The notes below the pieces were generated by a model. It ran no database searches. It saw only the letters and a list, made by a program, of their open reading frames with translations, and was not told where the DNA came from. This document shows, piece after piece, positions 34,413 through 42,910 of a stretch of 55,190 nt of DNA. A program made the position numbers and the translations under genes. Source of the DNA: Clostridia bacterium (lineage in GTDB: Bacteria; Bacillota; Clostridia; Lachnospirales; Cellulosilyticaceae); NCBI GenBank assembly GCA_029239755.1, contig JARBUI010000022.1, positions 1 through 55,190 of the forward strand, read 5' to 3'. The first letter of the stretch is position 1, and each line of letters opens with the position of its first letter.

Positions 34413-35759
34413 CTACTGTTTTGTTAATACATATAAAAAGCTGTTTTGGTTATCACTGTTATCTATAATAATGTTAGTATTATAAGTCTCATAACCATCT
34501 TTTTCAAGCAAAACAGCATAATCTCCAACAGGAAGCGTTGTTTTATAAGGGGTCTGTCCTCTATAGATTCCTCCAATATAGACATATGCTCCAGCTGGTT
34601 CAGATGAAATATTAATCGTATAGGTCGCACCTACGCTATTATTGGTATTGTTCGTACCGCCATTTGTAACCGTTCCATTAGTGCTGTCTGGATCAGGAGA
34701 AGTTGTTTCGTCCTCTTCTTTTTGCAGCATAACGTTTAAATCATATGCCTTTTCATTAAGTTTTACTTCTTGCTGCCAATCTTTATACCCTTCAGATTTT
34801 ACTATTATAGTATACTTGTCCTGTTTAACAGAAATTTTATCTCCTTTTTTAAATGTATTATCTCCTATTTCTACTGTATAATCCGCTTCTTGATTTGCTA
34901 CTATAAGATTTAATTCCGTAAAAGCTTCTTTTGCACTTTTTAAAGAAATCTGATAACGTTCTTCTGGAATAACATTTATTTCTCTTGCAATAGACTCATA
35001 GCCTTCAATATCAATAAGTATTTTGTGTTTACCAGGAGTAATACTAATAGGCTCTGTTATCTTATGTAGCGGAATCATTCTTGTTCTATCTATTTCAAGC
35101 ATTCCTTCTGTTTTTGGCAGATCAATAAGTTCAATACTAGCGGCACTTTTTAATACCTCTATACTCCAAACTGTATCCTCCACCCCTTGAAGCTCTAAAA
35201 TGTCATATTCTCCTACAAAAGAAGGACTTATTGTCCGGCCGTTTTCTTTAAATATCATTGCGTCTCTTGTAAAGTTATAGACCTTCTTACCTATAGTAAG
35301 CTTACTATTTATAGGATCAACAACGATACCGCTTATGTCTGGCTTAATCCAGCTCCTGGATGTTTTATTGATGCATAGTATTTTTTGCTTATCCTGCTGA
35401 AAGGTGACCTCTACTATATCTCCTGGCTGTATTGAGGCGAGTGGAATAGCTGCTCCATAGCCATCACTTACCTTTGTTGCTACAGTTATATTTTTATCTA
35501 TTACTTGTCCCTTTTCTATGTCAAATGCTATAAGATTATCTTCAGTTATTTTTCTGACTAAAGCCAACATATTAGAACTATATTCTACCTTAGGCTGCTC
35601 TTCTTTATCCACTAGAGTTTGGGTCTGCACGTTACTGCTTGTACTATTTTTATCAACATAATATTTGATCCCTATAAACATTGTAACCATAAGTACACTA
35701 AAGCCAATAACTGAAGTAATAATCATACTCTTAACAAAGGTCATATTGTCTTTTCTCAC
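34413..35759 (-). CDS. PEGA-domain membrane-anchored surface protein
   Basis: A 448-residue protein with one N-terminal membrane helix (about 10-33), a beta-rich central domain (about 55-220) and three PEGA repeats (about 225-275, 285-345, 375-445). The last repeat is the clearest (SEPAGAYVYIGG, RGQTPYKTTLPVGDY). A Thr/Asn/Gly-rich linker (about 350-377) precedes it. PEGA domains occur in surface and S-layer proteins. The GTG start at 35759 is supported by AGGAG with seven-base spacing. Function is otherwise unknown. Confidence 0.8.
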   Translation of the reverse strand: MRKDNMTFVKSMIITSVIGFSVLMVTMFIGIKYYVDKNSTSSNVQTQTLVDKEEQPKVEYSSNMLALVRKITEDNLIAFDIEKGQVIDKNITVATKVSDGYGAAIPLASIQPGDIVEVTFQQDKQKILCINKTSRSWIKPDISGIVVDPINSKLTIGKKVYNFTRDAMIFKENGRTISPSFVGEYDILELQGVEDTVWSIEVLKSAASIELIDLPKTEGMLEIDRTRMIPLHKITEPISITPGKHKILIDIEGYESIAREINVIPEERYQISLKSAKEAFTELNLIVANQEADYTVEIGDNTFKKGDKISVKQDKYTIIVKSEGYKDWQQEVKLNEKAYDLNVMLQKEEDETTSPDPDSTNGTVTNGGTNNTNNSVGATYTINISSEPAGAYVYIGGIYRGQTPYKTTLPVGDYAVLLEKDGYETYNTNIIIDNSDNQNSFLYVLTKQ

Positions 35760-35837
35760 CTTATCACTCCTCTTTTGGATACAACTTCTACCCCACTATA
35801 TTCATTTTAACCGCTTAGTGTAAAAAGTCAATAAAAC

Positions 35838-35859
35838 AAGCCCCTATACTTAGGAGCTT
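35838..35859 (-). terminator. Terminator of the CotS-like gene
   Basis: AAGCTCCTA-AGTA-TAGGGGCTT with one G-U pair on the minus strand, then TTGTTTTATTG. It lies just after the stop codon. Confidence 0.65.
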
Positions 35860-35861
35860 AT

Positions 35862-36854
35862 TTACCAAGAGTTTATAATTTTTGCAGCTTCTACTTGATT
35901 ATCCATATATATAATCATATTTTGCCATTTTTGTTCAAACATATTATAGTTCCACCTTCGTTTTGAACCTAAATATTTGGCACATATACTATTGTATTTT
36001 TCTGGATAAATCATCATTGCTTTTAATACTTCAAATTCATCTTGGGTTAAAGTATTCTTACTGTCATACGCCTTAATTAATTGATAAAGTATATCAATAT
36101 CCCATTCATTTTTCTGCATAACTCTGCCTAAAATGTGTGCTAGGTCTATCATTTGAATATCATAGTTACACATATCAATATTGCTGATCATATATTGTCC
36201 TAAATTTGTTTTATTTACTGCATGGTATGTATAGTCTTTATGTGCTACAGTATGATTTGACTTGACTTTACAGACAAGTCTTTCGGCTAGTTCTCTGCTA
36301 ATTCCATCCAGCGCCATTTGTTCCAGCAATGTATATTCATCACAGCTATCTAAGAACATGATCTCAAACTTTGATTTTTGCTTAAGGGCTACTATACTCT
36401 TTTTTAACTTTGTATTTTGAATATTTCTCTTAGTATAATAATCATACATATTTTTAATATTAACTTGTTCTACATCTTTTACCTTACTTATAACGTCCTT
36501 AGATGCCTTATGAAATTCTGCAAGCACGTAAACGGTATTCTTAAGGTCTTCAAAGTTTTTAAAATCTGTTTCTTCACATTCTATGTATCCTTGCATGATA
36601 TAGAGTTGTTCACCACAAATAGCAAAGGGACTTCTTTTTTTTGTTGTATAAATTGCATTTATATTTTTAAAGTTATTATGTTTTAAATGTGTATCTACTT
36701 CATAATTAAATAATATTTGTTCTTTGGGCCCATCAATTTTTCTTAATAAGAACTTTCCCTTATTTGTATCTAAATAATAGGCACTGCGTATATATTGATA
36801 TTTTTTTATACTTACATCATATTGAGACAATATGTCTTTATTTAGTGGTCTCAC
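35862..36854 (-). CDS. CotS-family spore coat protein (kinase-like fold)
   Basis: A 330-residue protein of the CotS/YutH/CotI family, which has a protein kinase-like (APH) fold: NKGKFLLRKIDG supplies the Lys-containing strand, AEFHKAS the helix, TVAHKDYTYHAVN the catalytic-loop position (HKD with Asp), and MIDLAHILGR the metal-binding Asp position. CotS proteins attach to the spore coat; some are kinases. I prefer GTG 36854 because AAGGGGTGA precedes it, while an ATG 18 bases upstream lacks a site. It points away from the DUF4340 gene. Confidence 0.82.
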   Translation of the reverse strand: MRPLNKDILSQYDVSIKKYQYIRSAYYLDTNKGKFLLRKIDGPKEQILFNYEVDTHLKHNNFKNINAIYTTKKRSPFAICGEQLYIMQGYIECEETDFKNFEDLKNTVYVLAEFHKASKDVISKVKDVEQVNIKNMYDYYTKRNIQNTKLKKSIVALKQKSKFEIMFLDSCDEYTLLEQMALDGISRELAERLVCKVKSNHTVAHKDYTYHAVNKTNLGQYMISNIDMCNYDIQMIDLAHILGRVMQKNEWDIDILYQLIKAYDSKNTLTQDEFEVLKAMMIYPEKYNSICAKYLGSKRRWNYNMFEQKWQNMIIYMDNQVEAAKIINSW

Positions 36855-37013
36855 TTTTTCACCCCTTTTCATGCAATAATCGTTTTAATAGCTAATAAAG
36901 TTAATTCTCGTCTTCTTATTTATATGATATAGAGAGAAAAAAAATATCTATTTTTACTTTTATTTTTTCTTATTCTACCAATAATTTGCACTTCCATATC
37001 TTGTCATATATGA

Positions 37014-37019
37014 TATAAT
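37014..37019 (+). promoter_or_regulatory. TATAAT box before the DUF4340 gene
   Basis: A perfect TATAAT lies 43 bases before the ATG; the -35 side (TTCCAT at 36992-36997, spacer 16) is weak. Confidence 0.4.
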
Positions 37020-37062
37020 ACTCAGTGTTGCAAATTACTATTTAGACTACAGAGGTGAACAT

Positions 37063-38022
37063 ATGAAACGCAAAGGGTGGTTTATCCCTATCTTAATCTT
37101 CTTTATATCTATATCAGGGCTTGTTTTTTATCAGAAACGGCAGGATGCTCATTCCTATGCTGCTCAAGCTAATCTGCCTCCTATACTATGGTCCGAATCT
37201 CCAGCTGATATTAATCAAGTTATCTTTAGTGAGTATGGTCATGAAGTTCAGGCATTAAGATCTTCTCGGGACTGGGAACTGTCTAAACCTATTTCTTCAA
37301 AGGCTGATAACCTGTTTATCTATAATATTATTTTATCTTTTAAAGAACCATCATTTGATACAGTAATAGATATTGATCCAGTTAATCTTAGGGATTATGG
37401 AATAGATGAGCTTTCTCCTACTCTTAAACTTTATACTAAAGATAATGAAAGTTATGAGCTCATTCGGGGGAACTTTGCTGATGCGCTCCATTATTATGTC
37501 TATTCCCCAATGTCAAATACCATCTATACTATGCAAAAATCAGCATTTGAAAATATACATAGCGATCTTACAATGTGGCGTGATAAAGATCTTTTAGCTT
37601 TTAATAAGAAAGATATTCAAAACATAGAACTTACTTATAATAATGTATTACATACAATTACCCCTACTAGGCTGGCTGACAGTGTTTCATTTAAATCAGA
37701 AACTTTAGATGAAAAAACTTTAAATCATTTAGTAGACTTCCTTGAATCTTGTACCATCAAGGATTTTATCACAGATACAGCTGACAGCAGCTTGCTTAAT
37801 GCCTATGGCTTTAGTACCCCTGATTTAAAGGTTAAAATAGCTTTAAAATCAGGACAATCACTAGTTACGGTTATCGGAAAGTCTTTAAAGGAAGAAAACT
37901 TATGTTATGTTGTTATTAATCATTCAAGCAGTATTGCAACTATTCCTTATTTCGATCTATCTCAGCTTCTTAAGCCTGAATCTCTAGAGAAGCTTTCTAG
38001 TGAATCTCTGACAACCAAATAA
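37063..38022 (+). CDS. DUF4340-domain membrane-anchored protein
   Basis: A 319-residue protein with one N-terminal membrane helix (about 5-23) and an outward-facing beta-rich DUF4340 region (about 45-300). Two related units are seen (WELSKPISSKADNLFIYNIILSF... and FKSETLDEKTLNHLVDFLESC...). DUF4340 proteins usually stand next to ABC-2 exporters or gliding genes; here the gene is alone. AGAGGTGA precedes the ATG. Function unknown. Confidence 0.8.
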   Translation: MKRKGWFIPILIFFISISGLVFYQKRQDAHSYAAQANLPPILWSESPADINQVIFSEYGHEVQALRSSRDWELSKPISSKADNLFIYNIILSFKEPSFDTVIDIDPVNLRDYGIDELSPTLKLYTKDNESYELIRGNFADALHYYVYSPMSNTIYTMQKSAFENIHSDLTMWRDKDLLAFNKKDIQNIELTYNNVLHTITPTRLADSVSFKSETLDEKTLNHLVDFLESCTIKDFITDTADSSLLNAYGFSTPDLKVKIALKSGQSLVTVIGKSLKEENLCYVVINHSSSIATIPYFDLSQLLKPESLEKLSSESLTTK

Positions 38023-38040
38023 GCTTCTATATAAAATGAG

Positions 38041-38071
38041 ATTACTTATGTAAATAAAAAACATAAGTAAT
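38041..38071 (+). terminator. Hairpin after the DUF4340 gene
   Basis: Perfect 11-bp arms ATTACTTATGT (38041-38051) and ACATAAGTAAT (38061-38071). No T-run follows on the plus strand, so it may be a weak terminator or an upstream element of the next promoter. Confidence 0.4.
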
Positions 38072-38084
38072 TATTAAAAAAGTA

Positions 38085-38113
38085 TTGACTTTATCACTTT
38101 ACCATACTAAACT
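38085..38113 (+). promoter_or_regulatory. Promoter of the amino-acid ABC importer operon
   Basis: TTGACT (38085-38090), a 17-base spacer and TAAACT (38108-38113), about 50 bases before the binding-protein ATG. Confidence 0.55.
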
Positions 38114-38162
38114 ATTCATAGATTGTATGTATGAATAAAAATTATGTATTGGAGGATTATAA

Positions 38163-38969
38163 ATGAAAACTTTAATTAAGAAAGCTCTAACATTAGCCCT
38201 AGCAAGCTTGCTTGCACTTGGATTAACTGCTTGTGGTGGTCAAGATACTAGCAGCAAAAGTACACTTGATAAAGATACTTGGATTGTTGGATTAGATGAT
38301 TCTTTTGCCCCAATGGGATTTAAAGATGAGAATGGAGAGATTGTTGGATTTGACGTTGACCTTGCTAAAGCCCTCGGTGAGAAATTAGAAAAAGAAATTA
38401 CTTTTCAACCTATTAACTGGGATATGAAAGAATCTGAATTAAAATCTGGTAATATTGATTTTATATGGAATGGTTATACTATTACAGATGAAAGAAAAGA
38501 ACAAGTAAGTTTTTCGAAACCTTATTTAAATAATAAACAAGTTATTGTTACTTTAGCTGATTCTGCTATTAAAACAAAAGCTGATTTAAAAGGCAAAAAA
38601 GTAGGGGCACAAAGCGAATCAAGTGCTGTTAGTGCGATGGAAAAAGAAACTGATCTTTATCAAAGCTTTGATGGCGGAAAGGCTATTACATTTGAAGACA
38701 ACAACCAAGCTTTAATGGATTTAGAAGCTGGCAGATTAGATGCAGTTGTGGCTGATGAAATCCTTCTTAGATACTATATTACTTTAAAAGGCGCTGAGAA
38801 ATATGCTGTTTTAGATGAAAACTTCGGTGATGAAGAATACGGAGTAGGTATGAGAAAAGATGATCAGAAAATGGTAGATGCTTTTAATAAAGCTTATGAC
38901 GAAATGAAAGCAGACGGAACACTTAAAGAAATATCTGAAAAATGGTTTAATGAAGATATCACTAATTAA
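38163..38969 (+). CDS. Polar amino-acid ABC importer, substrate-binding lipoprotein
   Basis: A 268-residue solute-binding protein of the PBPb/SBP family 3. The lipoprotein signal has the lipobox LTAC (Cys24), so it is tethered to the membrane outside. The ligand domain contains GFKDENGEIVGFDVDLAKALG, DFIWNGYTITDERKEQVSFSKPY (residues near 100-122) and DEEYGVGMRKDD, typical for binding His, Gln, Arg or cystine. First gene of a three-gene operon with permease and ATPase. The exact amino acid is not predictable. Confidence 0.9.
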   Translation: MKTLIKKALTLALASLLALGLTACGGQDTSSKSTLDKDTWIVGLDDSFAPMGFKDENGEIVGFDVDLAKALGEKLEKEITFQPINWDMKESELKSGNIDFIWNGYTITDERKEQVSFSKPYLNNKQVIVTLADSAIKTKADLKGKKVGAQSESSAVSAMEKETDLYQSFDGGKAITFEDNNQALMDLEAGRLDAVVADEILLRYYITLKGAEKYAVLDENFGDEEYGVGMRKDDQKMVDAFNKAYDEMKADGTLKEISEKWFNEDITN

Positions 38970-38998
38970 TATACATAAGTATTAAAGGAGGAGTTATA

Positions 38999-39661
38999 TT
39001 GAATGGCATAATTGGGTTTCTAGAGTATTTCAAAATGCTTATGCCGCAAGTAATGGATGGTCTATTAGTAACCTTGCAAATCTTTGGGCTTACTTTAATC
39101 CTTTCCATTCCGCTAGGTGTTATTATAGCCTTAGGGAGATTATCTAAGCTTAAAGTATTAAATGTGATTACAGGTGCCTATATACTCATCATGAGAGGAA
39201 CTCCTCTTTTACTGCAGATTGTATTTATTTTCTTTGGTCTGCCTTTAATTGGTGTTACACTAGATAGACTTCCTGCTGCACTTTTTGCTTTTACTTTAAA
39301 TTATGGTGCTTATTTCGCAGAGATATTCAGGGCCGGCATTCGCTCTATTGATATAGGACAATATGAAGGAGCAGGAGTACTAGGGTTATCTCCTAGAGAT
39401 ACCTTTTTTAGAATTATATTTCCTCAGGCTCTCAAAAGAGTACTGCCCCCAGTCGGTAATGAGGTTGTAACACTCATCAAAGATACTGCTTTAGTTTATA
39501 TTTTAGGTTTGGATGAGCTTCTGAAGATTGGAAAAATAGCCACTAACAGGGATGCAACCTTACTTCCTTTAGTTATTATCGCTATTGTATATCTTGCGCT
39601 CACCTATGTTTTGTCTGAAATCATGACTCGCTTTGAGAAGAAGTATGACTACTATAAGTAA
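38999..39661 (+). CDS. Polar amino-acid ABC importer, permease
   Basis: A 220-residue inner-membrane permease with five helices of the HisM/GlnP type. The EAA loop with the ATPase contact is YEGAGVLGLSPRDTFFRIIFPQAL (about 121-144). The start is TTG at 38999 after AAGGAGG, because the nearby ATG leads at once to a stop. Preceded by the binding protein by 29 bases. Confidence 0.92.
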   Translation: MNGIIGFLEYFKMLMPQVMDGLLVTLQIFGLTLILSIPLGVIIALGRLSKLKVLNVITGAYILIMRGTPLLLQIVFIFFGLPLIGVTLDRLPAALFAFTLNYGAYFAEIFRAGIRSIDIGQYEGAGVLGLSPRDTFFRIIFPQALKRVLPPVGNEVVTLIKDTALVYILGLDELLKIGKIATNRDATLLPLVIIAIVYLALTYVLSEIMTRFEKKYDYYK

Positions 39662-39673
39662 GGAGGAAACTTT

Positions 39674-40369
39674 ATGCTAAGAATACAAGGACTTAAAAAA
39701 AGCTTTGGCAATGTAGAAGTATTAAAAGGAGTTGACTTAGAACTCCAAAAAGGTGAAATCTTAGTTATAGTAGGTCCTTCTGGCGGCGGAAAAACCACCC
39801 TTCTTAGAAGTATCAATTACTTAGAGAAATGTGATGCCGGAACTATTGCTATAGATGGTAAATACTTAATTCGTGATGGGGTTTATGCCAGCAAAGGTGA
39901 ACTTAAGGAAATTAGAAGAACTATAGGGATGGTTTTTCAAGGTTTTAATCTTTTTCCGCATATGTCTGTTATAGACAATATTATCGAAGCTCCTATAAGA
40001 GTATTTGGAAAAAACCGTGATGAAGCTTTAGTCGAAGCTAGAGAAATTCTTCGTTTCTTAGGCTTAACAGATAAAGAAAATAGTTATCCTTTTGAACTAT
40101 CAGGCGGGCAAAAACAAAGGGTTGCTATTGGGAGAGCCTTAGCATTAGAGCCAAAGCTTATGTGTTTTGATGAGCCTACATCTGCTCTTGACCCGGCGTT
40201 AACGGATGAGGTGGCAAAGGTTATTAAGAGCCTTAGCGTAAAAGGGATGTCTATGCTTATTATAACCCATGATATGGAGTTTGCTAAAAAGGTTGCAGAT
40301 AGGATTGTTTCTATTGATAAAGGGGTTATCATTGATGAGCATATGTATGAGAGCGGTACGGGTGAATAA
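39674..40369 (+). CDS. Polar amino-acid ABC importer, ATPase
   Basis: A 231-residue ATPase of the GlnQ type: Walker A GPSGGGKTT (34-42), signature LSGGQKQR (about 137-144), Walker B LMCFDEPTSALDP, switch His in ITHDMEF. It ends 25 bases before a good terminator. The permease-ATPase gap is 12 bases and carries GGAGG. Confidence 0.94.
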   Translation: MLRIQGLKKSFGNVEVLKGVDLELQKGEILVIVGPSGGGKTTLLRSINYLEKCDAGTIAIDGKYLIRDGVYASKGELKEIRRTIGMVFQGFNLFPHMSVIDNIIEAPIRVFGKNRDEALVEAREILRFLGLTDKENSYPFELSGGQKQRVAIGRALALEPKLMCFDEPTSALDPALTDEVAKVIKSLSVKGMSMLIITHDMEFAKKVADRIVSIDKGVIIDEHMYESGTGE

Positions 40370-40393
40370 ATTTAGCTTATAATAATGTATATA

Positions 40394-40443
40394 GGGGATT
40401 GTAGTATTCGGGAAGTATTTCGAGTACTGCAATCCCCTTTTTT
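40394..40443 (+). terminator. Terminator of the amino-acid importer operon
   Basis: GGGGATTGTAGTA pairs with TACTGCAATCCCC (40394-40437, one G-U pair), followed by TTTTTT. Confidence 0.88.
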
Positions 40444-40466
40444 GCATATTTAGTAATCTATGTTAG

Positions 40467-40566
40467 TTCCGCAAGAAGGGAGAGGAATAACTTTGTGCGC
40501 TCCACGCCTCCCACAGCCAAACCCGAGTCGCGCCCAAAGTTATCCCTCCCCCTCCTCGCTAATCTT
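40467..40566 (-). repeat. GC-rich structured repeat, copy B
   Basis: Read on the minus strand, GCGAGGAGGGGGAGGGATAA and TTATTCCTCTCCCTTCTTGCG form a long stem around CGACTCGGGTTTGGCTGTGGG...GGAG. The centre is nearly identical to copy A (32421-32523, plus strand), whereas the stems differ by paired changes. The gene-free stretch 40370-40772 holds the terminator, this element, and an AT-rich part (40567-40772) with no feature I can name. Confidence 0.7.
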
Positions 40567-40772
40567 AGAAATACTTAGGGTAAACATTAGCACATATAGA
40601 TGTATTTTAAATTGATGCTTAGACTGCTGCATTTCAATATAGGGGAAATAAGGTATGATGTAATAGCAGATAAAGCATGCTCATAATCTTCTTAGTGCAT
40701 ACTAACTTTGAATATGAAGTTATGTAGCTGAAAGACTAAAGATTAGTAAATTTATCATGAAGGGAAAGTGAA

Positions 40773-41339
40773 ATGTTTACACGAAAAGTACGATTGGCAT
40801 TAATTATTATAATCTGCATTGAGGCTCTTTTTCTTTTCTCCATTCAACAAATATTTCTTGCGTGTGCATTACTAGTATCCGTGATGCTCTTTTTGTATGG
40901 ATTAATCCGATATGGCAGCATTAGCCCAGCATTTACTGCAATGAAAAAAAACGATATTAAAAGGGCTAAAGTATTACTAGATGAAACGTATAGGGTTGAA
41001 TGGTTAAGCAAGCCTTTCAAAGGATACTATTATATGATATCTGGCTATGTTAAGACTGTAGAGAATGACTTAGAGCGTGCCATTTTAGACTATCACAATG
41101 CTTTGAAATATGGTGTAAGAACTAAAAATAATGAATCGCTGATATACTATCAATTAGCAATTTTATATGTACTTACTAATAGATTAGACGAGGCACCACA
41201 ATGGCTGGAAAAGGTCAAAAGTCTAGAAGTATCACCTGAATTAATGGAGAGTATATTAAAGATAGAAAAAGTATTTGAAAAACCCAAGGAGGAACAAGTT
41301 GGCTTATTGATGGCATGTTTAAATAACAATCCTCAGTGA
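40773..41339 (+). CDS. Membrane protein with TPR-like repeats
   Basis: A 188-residue protein with two N-terminal membrane helices (about 8-25 and 27-45) and a cytosolic helical part with two to three TPR-like units (about 55-170, for example KGYYYMISGYVKTVENDLERAILDYHNAL). AAGGGAAAG precedes the ATG. No function is recognised. It precedes murI by about 150 bases on the same strand with a promoter-like TATAAT-rich gap, so co-transcription is uncertain. Confidence 0.7.
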   Translation: MFTRKVRLALIIIICIEALFLFSIQQIFLACALLVSVMLFLYGLIRYGSISPAFTAMKKNDIKRAKVLLDETYRVEWLSKPFKGYYYMISGYVKTVENDLERAILDYHNALKYGVRTKNNESLIYYQLAILYVLTNRLDEAPQWLEKVKSLEVSPELMESILKIEKVFEKPKEEQVGLLMACLNNNPQ

Positions 41340-41495
41340 TGTCTTTTCTTCTTTAAAACAAATCACCTTTTGGCTAATAATGTAAAAAGGTATATAATGA
41401 TAGCATTATACTAAACAATACGCTATTCTATTGTAGTATAATAAACTTAAACGCGTGATGCGTTGAAATAGATTTTACCTTTGGGAGGACAAGCA

Positions 41496-42278
41496 ATGCG
41501 AATAGGTTTTTTTGATTCTGGTGTTGGAGGTACAACTGTTCTTTACGATGCTCTAAAAATGCTGCCCCGTGAAGATTATATATATTATGCAGATACACTA
41601 AATGTGCCCTATGGCCCTAAACCGAAAGAGGAAGTAAAAAAGTATGTCTTTAATGCTGTAGAGTTTTTAATTGAGCAGCAAGTTAAAGCCATCGTTATCG
41701 CCTGTAATACTGCTACAAGCGTAGCTATTGAAGATTTAAGGAATAAATATGATATTCCAATTATAGGCATGGAACCTGCTGTAAAACCTGCTGTTGAAAA
41801 AACTATTAATCTTAACAGGCGTGTTTTAGTCACTGCGACAGCATTAACTTTAAAGGAAGAGAAATTGCAGAACCTTATTGCAAAATTAGAAAGCGAGCAT
41901 ATCGTTGACTTATTACCGCTTGCAGGTCTCGTGCAATTCGCAGAGAAACTTGAGTTTAGCCCTCAAACAGTATTACCCTATCTTGAGGAACAGTTACTTA
42001 AATATGACTTAAATAACTATGAAACCATTGTTTTAGGATGTACTCATTTCTCTTTTTATAGGGATATGTTTAAAGAGCTACTTCCTTCATACACTCACAT
42101 CATTGATGGCAACTTGGGGACAGTAAAAAATCTAAAAAATACTTTAGAAAGAATAGGCGCTATAAATGAAGGCAGCGGTGACATTATTTACTATCAGTCA
42201 GGCTGCAAAGTTGAGGATACCGTAAAATCAAATACTTATAATAAGTTATTTAAAAGATTGGATGAGATCAATAAGTGA
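41496..42278 (+). CDS. murI: Glutamate racemase
   Basis: A 260-residue enzyme that makes D-glutamate for peptidoglycan. FDSGVGG (6-12) and the two catalytic Cys are visible: Cys70 in VIACNTATS and Cys182 in VLGCTHF. I chose ATG 41496 because GGGAGG precedes it; an upstream in-frame TTG lies in that site. The next gene (HD protein) follows by 11 bases. No PLP motif is expected in this cofactor-free family. Confidence 0.93.
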   Translation: MRIGFFDSGVGGTTVLYDALKMLPREDYIYYADTLNVPYGPKPKEEVKKYVFNAVEFLIEQQVKAIVIACNTATSVAIEDLRNKYDIPIIGMEPAVKPAVEKTINLNRRVLVTATALTLKEEKLQNLIAKLESEHIVDLLPLAGLVQFAEKLEFSPQTVLPYLEEQLLKYDLNNYETIVLGCTHFSFYRDMFKELLPSYTHIIDGNLGTVKNLKNTLERIGAINEGSGDIIYYQSGCKVEDTVKSNTYNKLFKRLDEINK

Positions 42279-42289
42279 GGAAATAAACC

Positions 42290-42784
42290 ATGTACAAAGA
42301 ACATATCATACAACAAATGAAAGAAGTTTTTAAGGAACTTCCTTTTGGAATAGAACATACGCTTAAAGTCCTGAAAAATGCCGAGGATATAGTGGAAGGT
42401 GAACATATAGGTGACAGTGAAAGAGCATTAATATCATTAATTGCTATACTTCACGATATTGGAGCAGTAGAGGCTAAGCGTAAATATGGTTCAATAGAAG
42501 GTGTTTATCAAGAAAAAGAAGGCCCTTTAGTAGCCAAAGCCATATTAGAAAAAGAAGGTCTAAATCCAAAGGATATAGAAAGAATATGCTATGTAATTGG
42601 CCATCACCACACTCCTTCTATGATTGATGGTCTTGATTTTCAAATTCAATGGGAATCAGACTTATTAGAAAATCTAACAGTTATGGACAAACAAAAGGAT
42701 TATCAAAAAATCAAAAAATGTATAGATGAAAATTTCAAAACAACAACTGGGAAAGAAATTGCATATAAACGTTTCTTAGAATAG
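42290..42784 (+). CDS. HD-domain phosphohydrolase
   Basis: A 164-residue HD protein. Metal ligands are His in GIEHTLKVLKNAE, HD in ILHDIGAV (about residues 54-56), HH in VIGHHHTPS and a late Asp in ESDLLENLTVMD. Such short HD proteins hydrolyse nucleotides or phosphate esters; the substrate is not known. It is translated right after murI (GAGG precedes the ATG), so co-expression with cell-wall synthesis is likely. Confidence 0.82.
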   Translation: MYKEHIIQQMKEVFKELPFGIEHTLKVLKNAEDIVEGEHIGDSERALISLIAILHDIGAVEAKRKYGSIEGVYQEKEGPLVAKAILEKEGLNPKDIERICYVIGHHHTPSMIDGLDFQIQWESDLLENLTVMDKQKDYQKIKKCIDENFKTTTGKEIAYKRFLE

Positions 42785-42837
42785 GTATACAGATTATCGT
42801 GCTTCTCTCTTTTATCCTTAACTTAAAGTATCATATG

Positions 42838-42876
42838 GCTAGCAAGGTGAGTAAGGATATCCTTACTCTGCCTAGC
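42838..42876. other. Palindromic hairpin between convergent genes
   Basis: A perfect 20-bp palindrome (42849-42868) inside GCTAG/CTAGC arms (42838-42876). It lies between the HD gene and cca, which converge, so a bidirectional terminator is possible, although no T-run follows on either side. Confidence 0.45.
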
Positions 42877-42910
42877 GCCCCTAATAAGATAGTCTCAATT
42901 CATAGATGAC

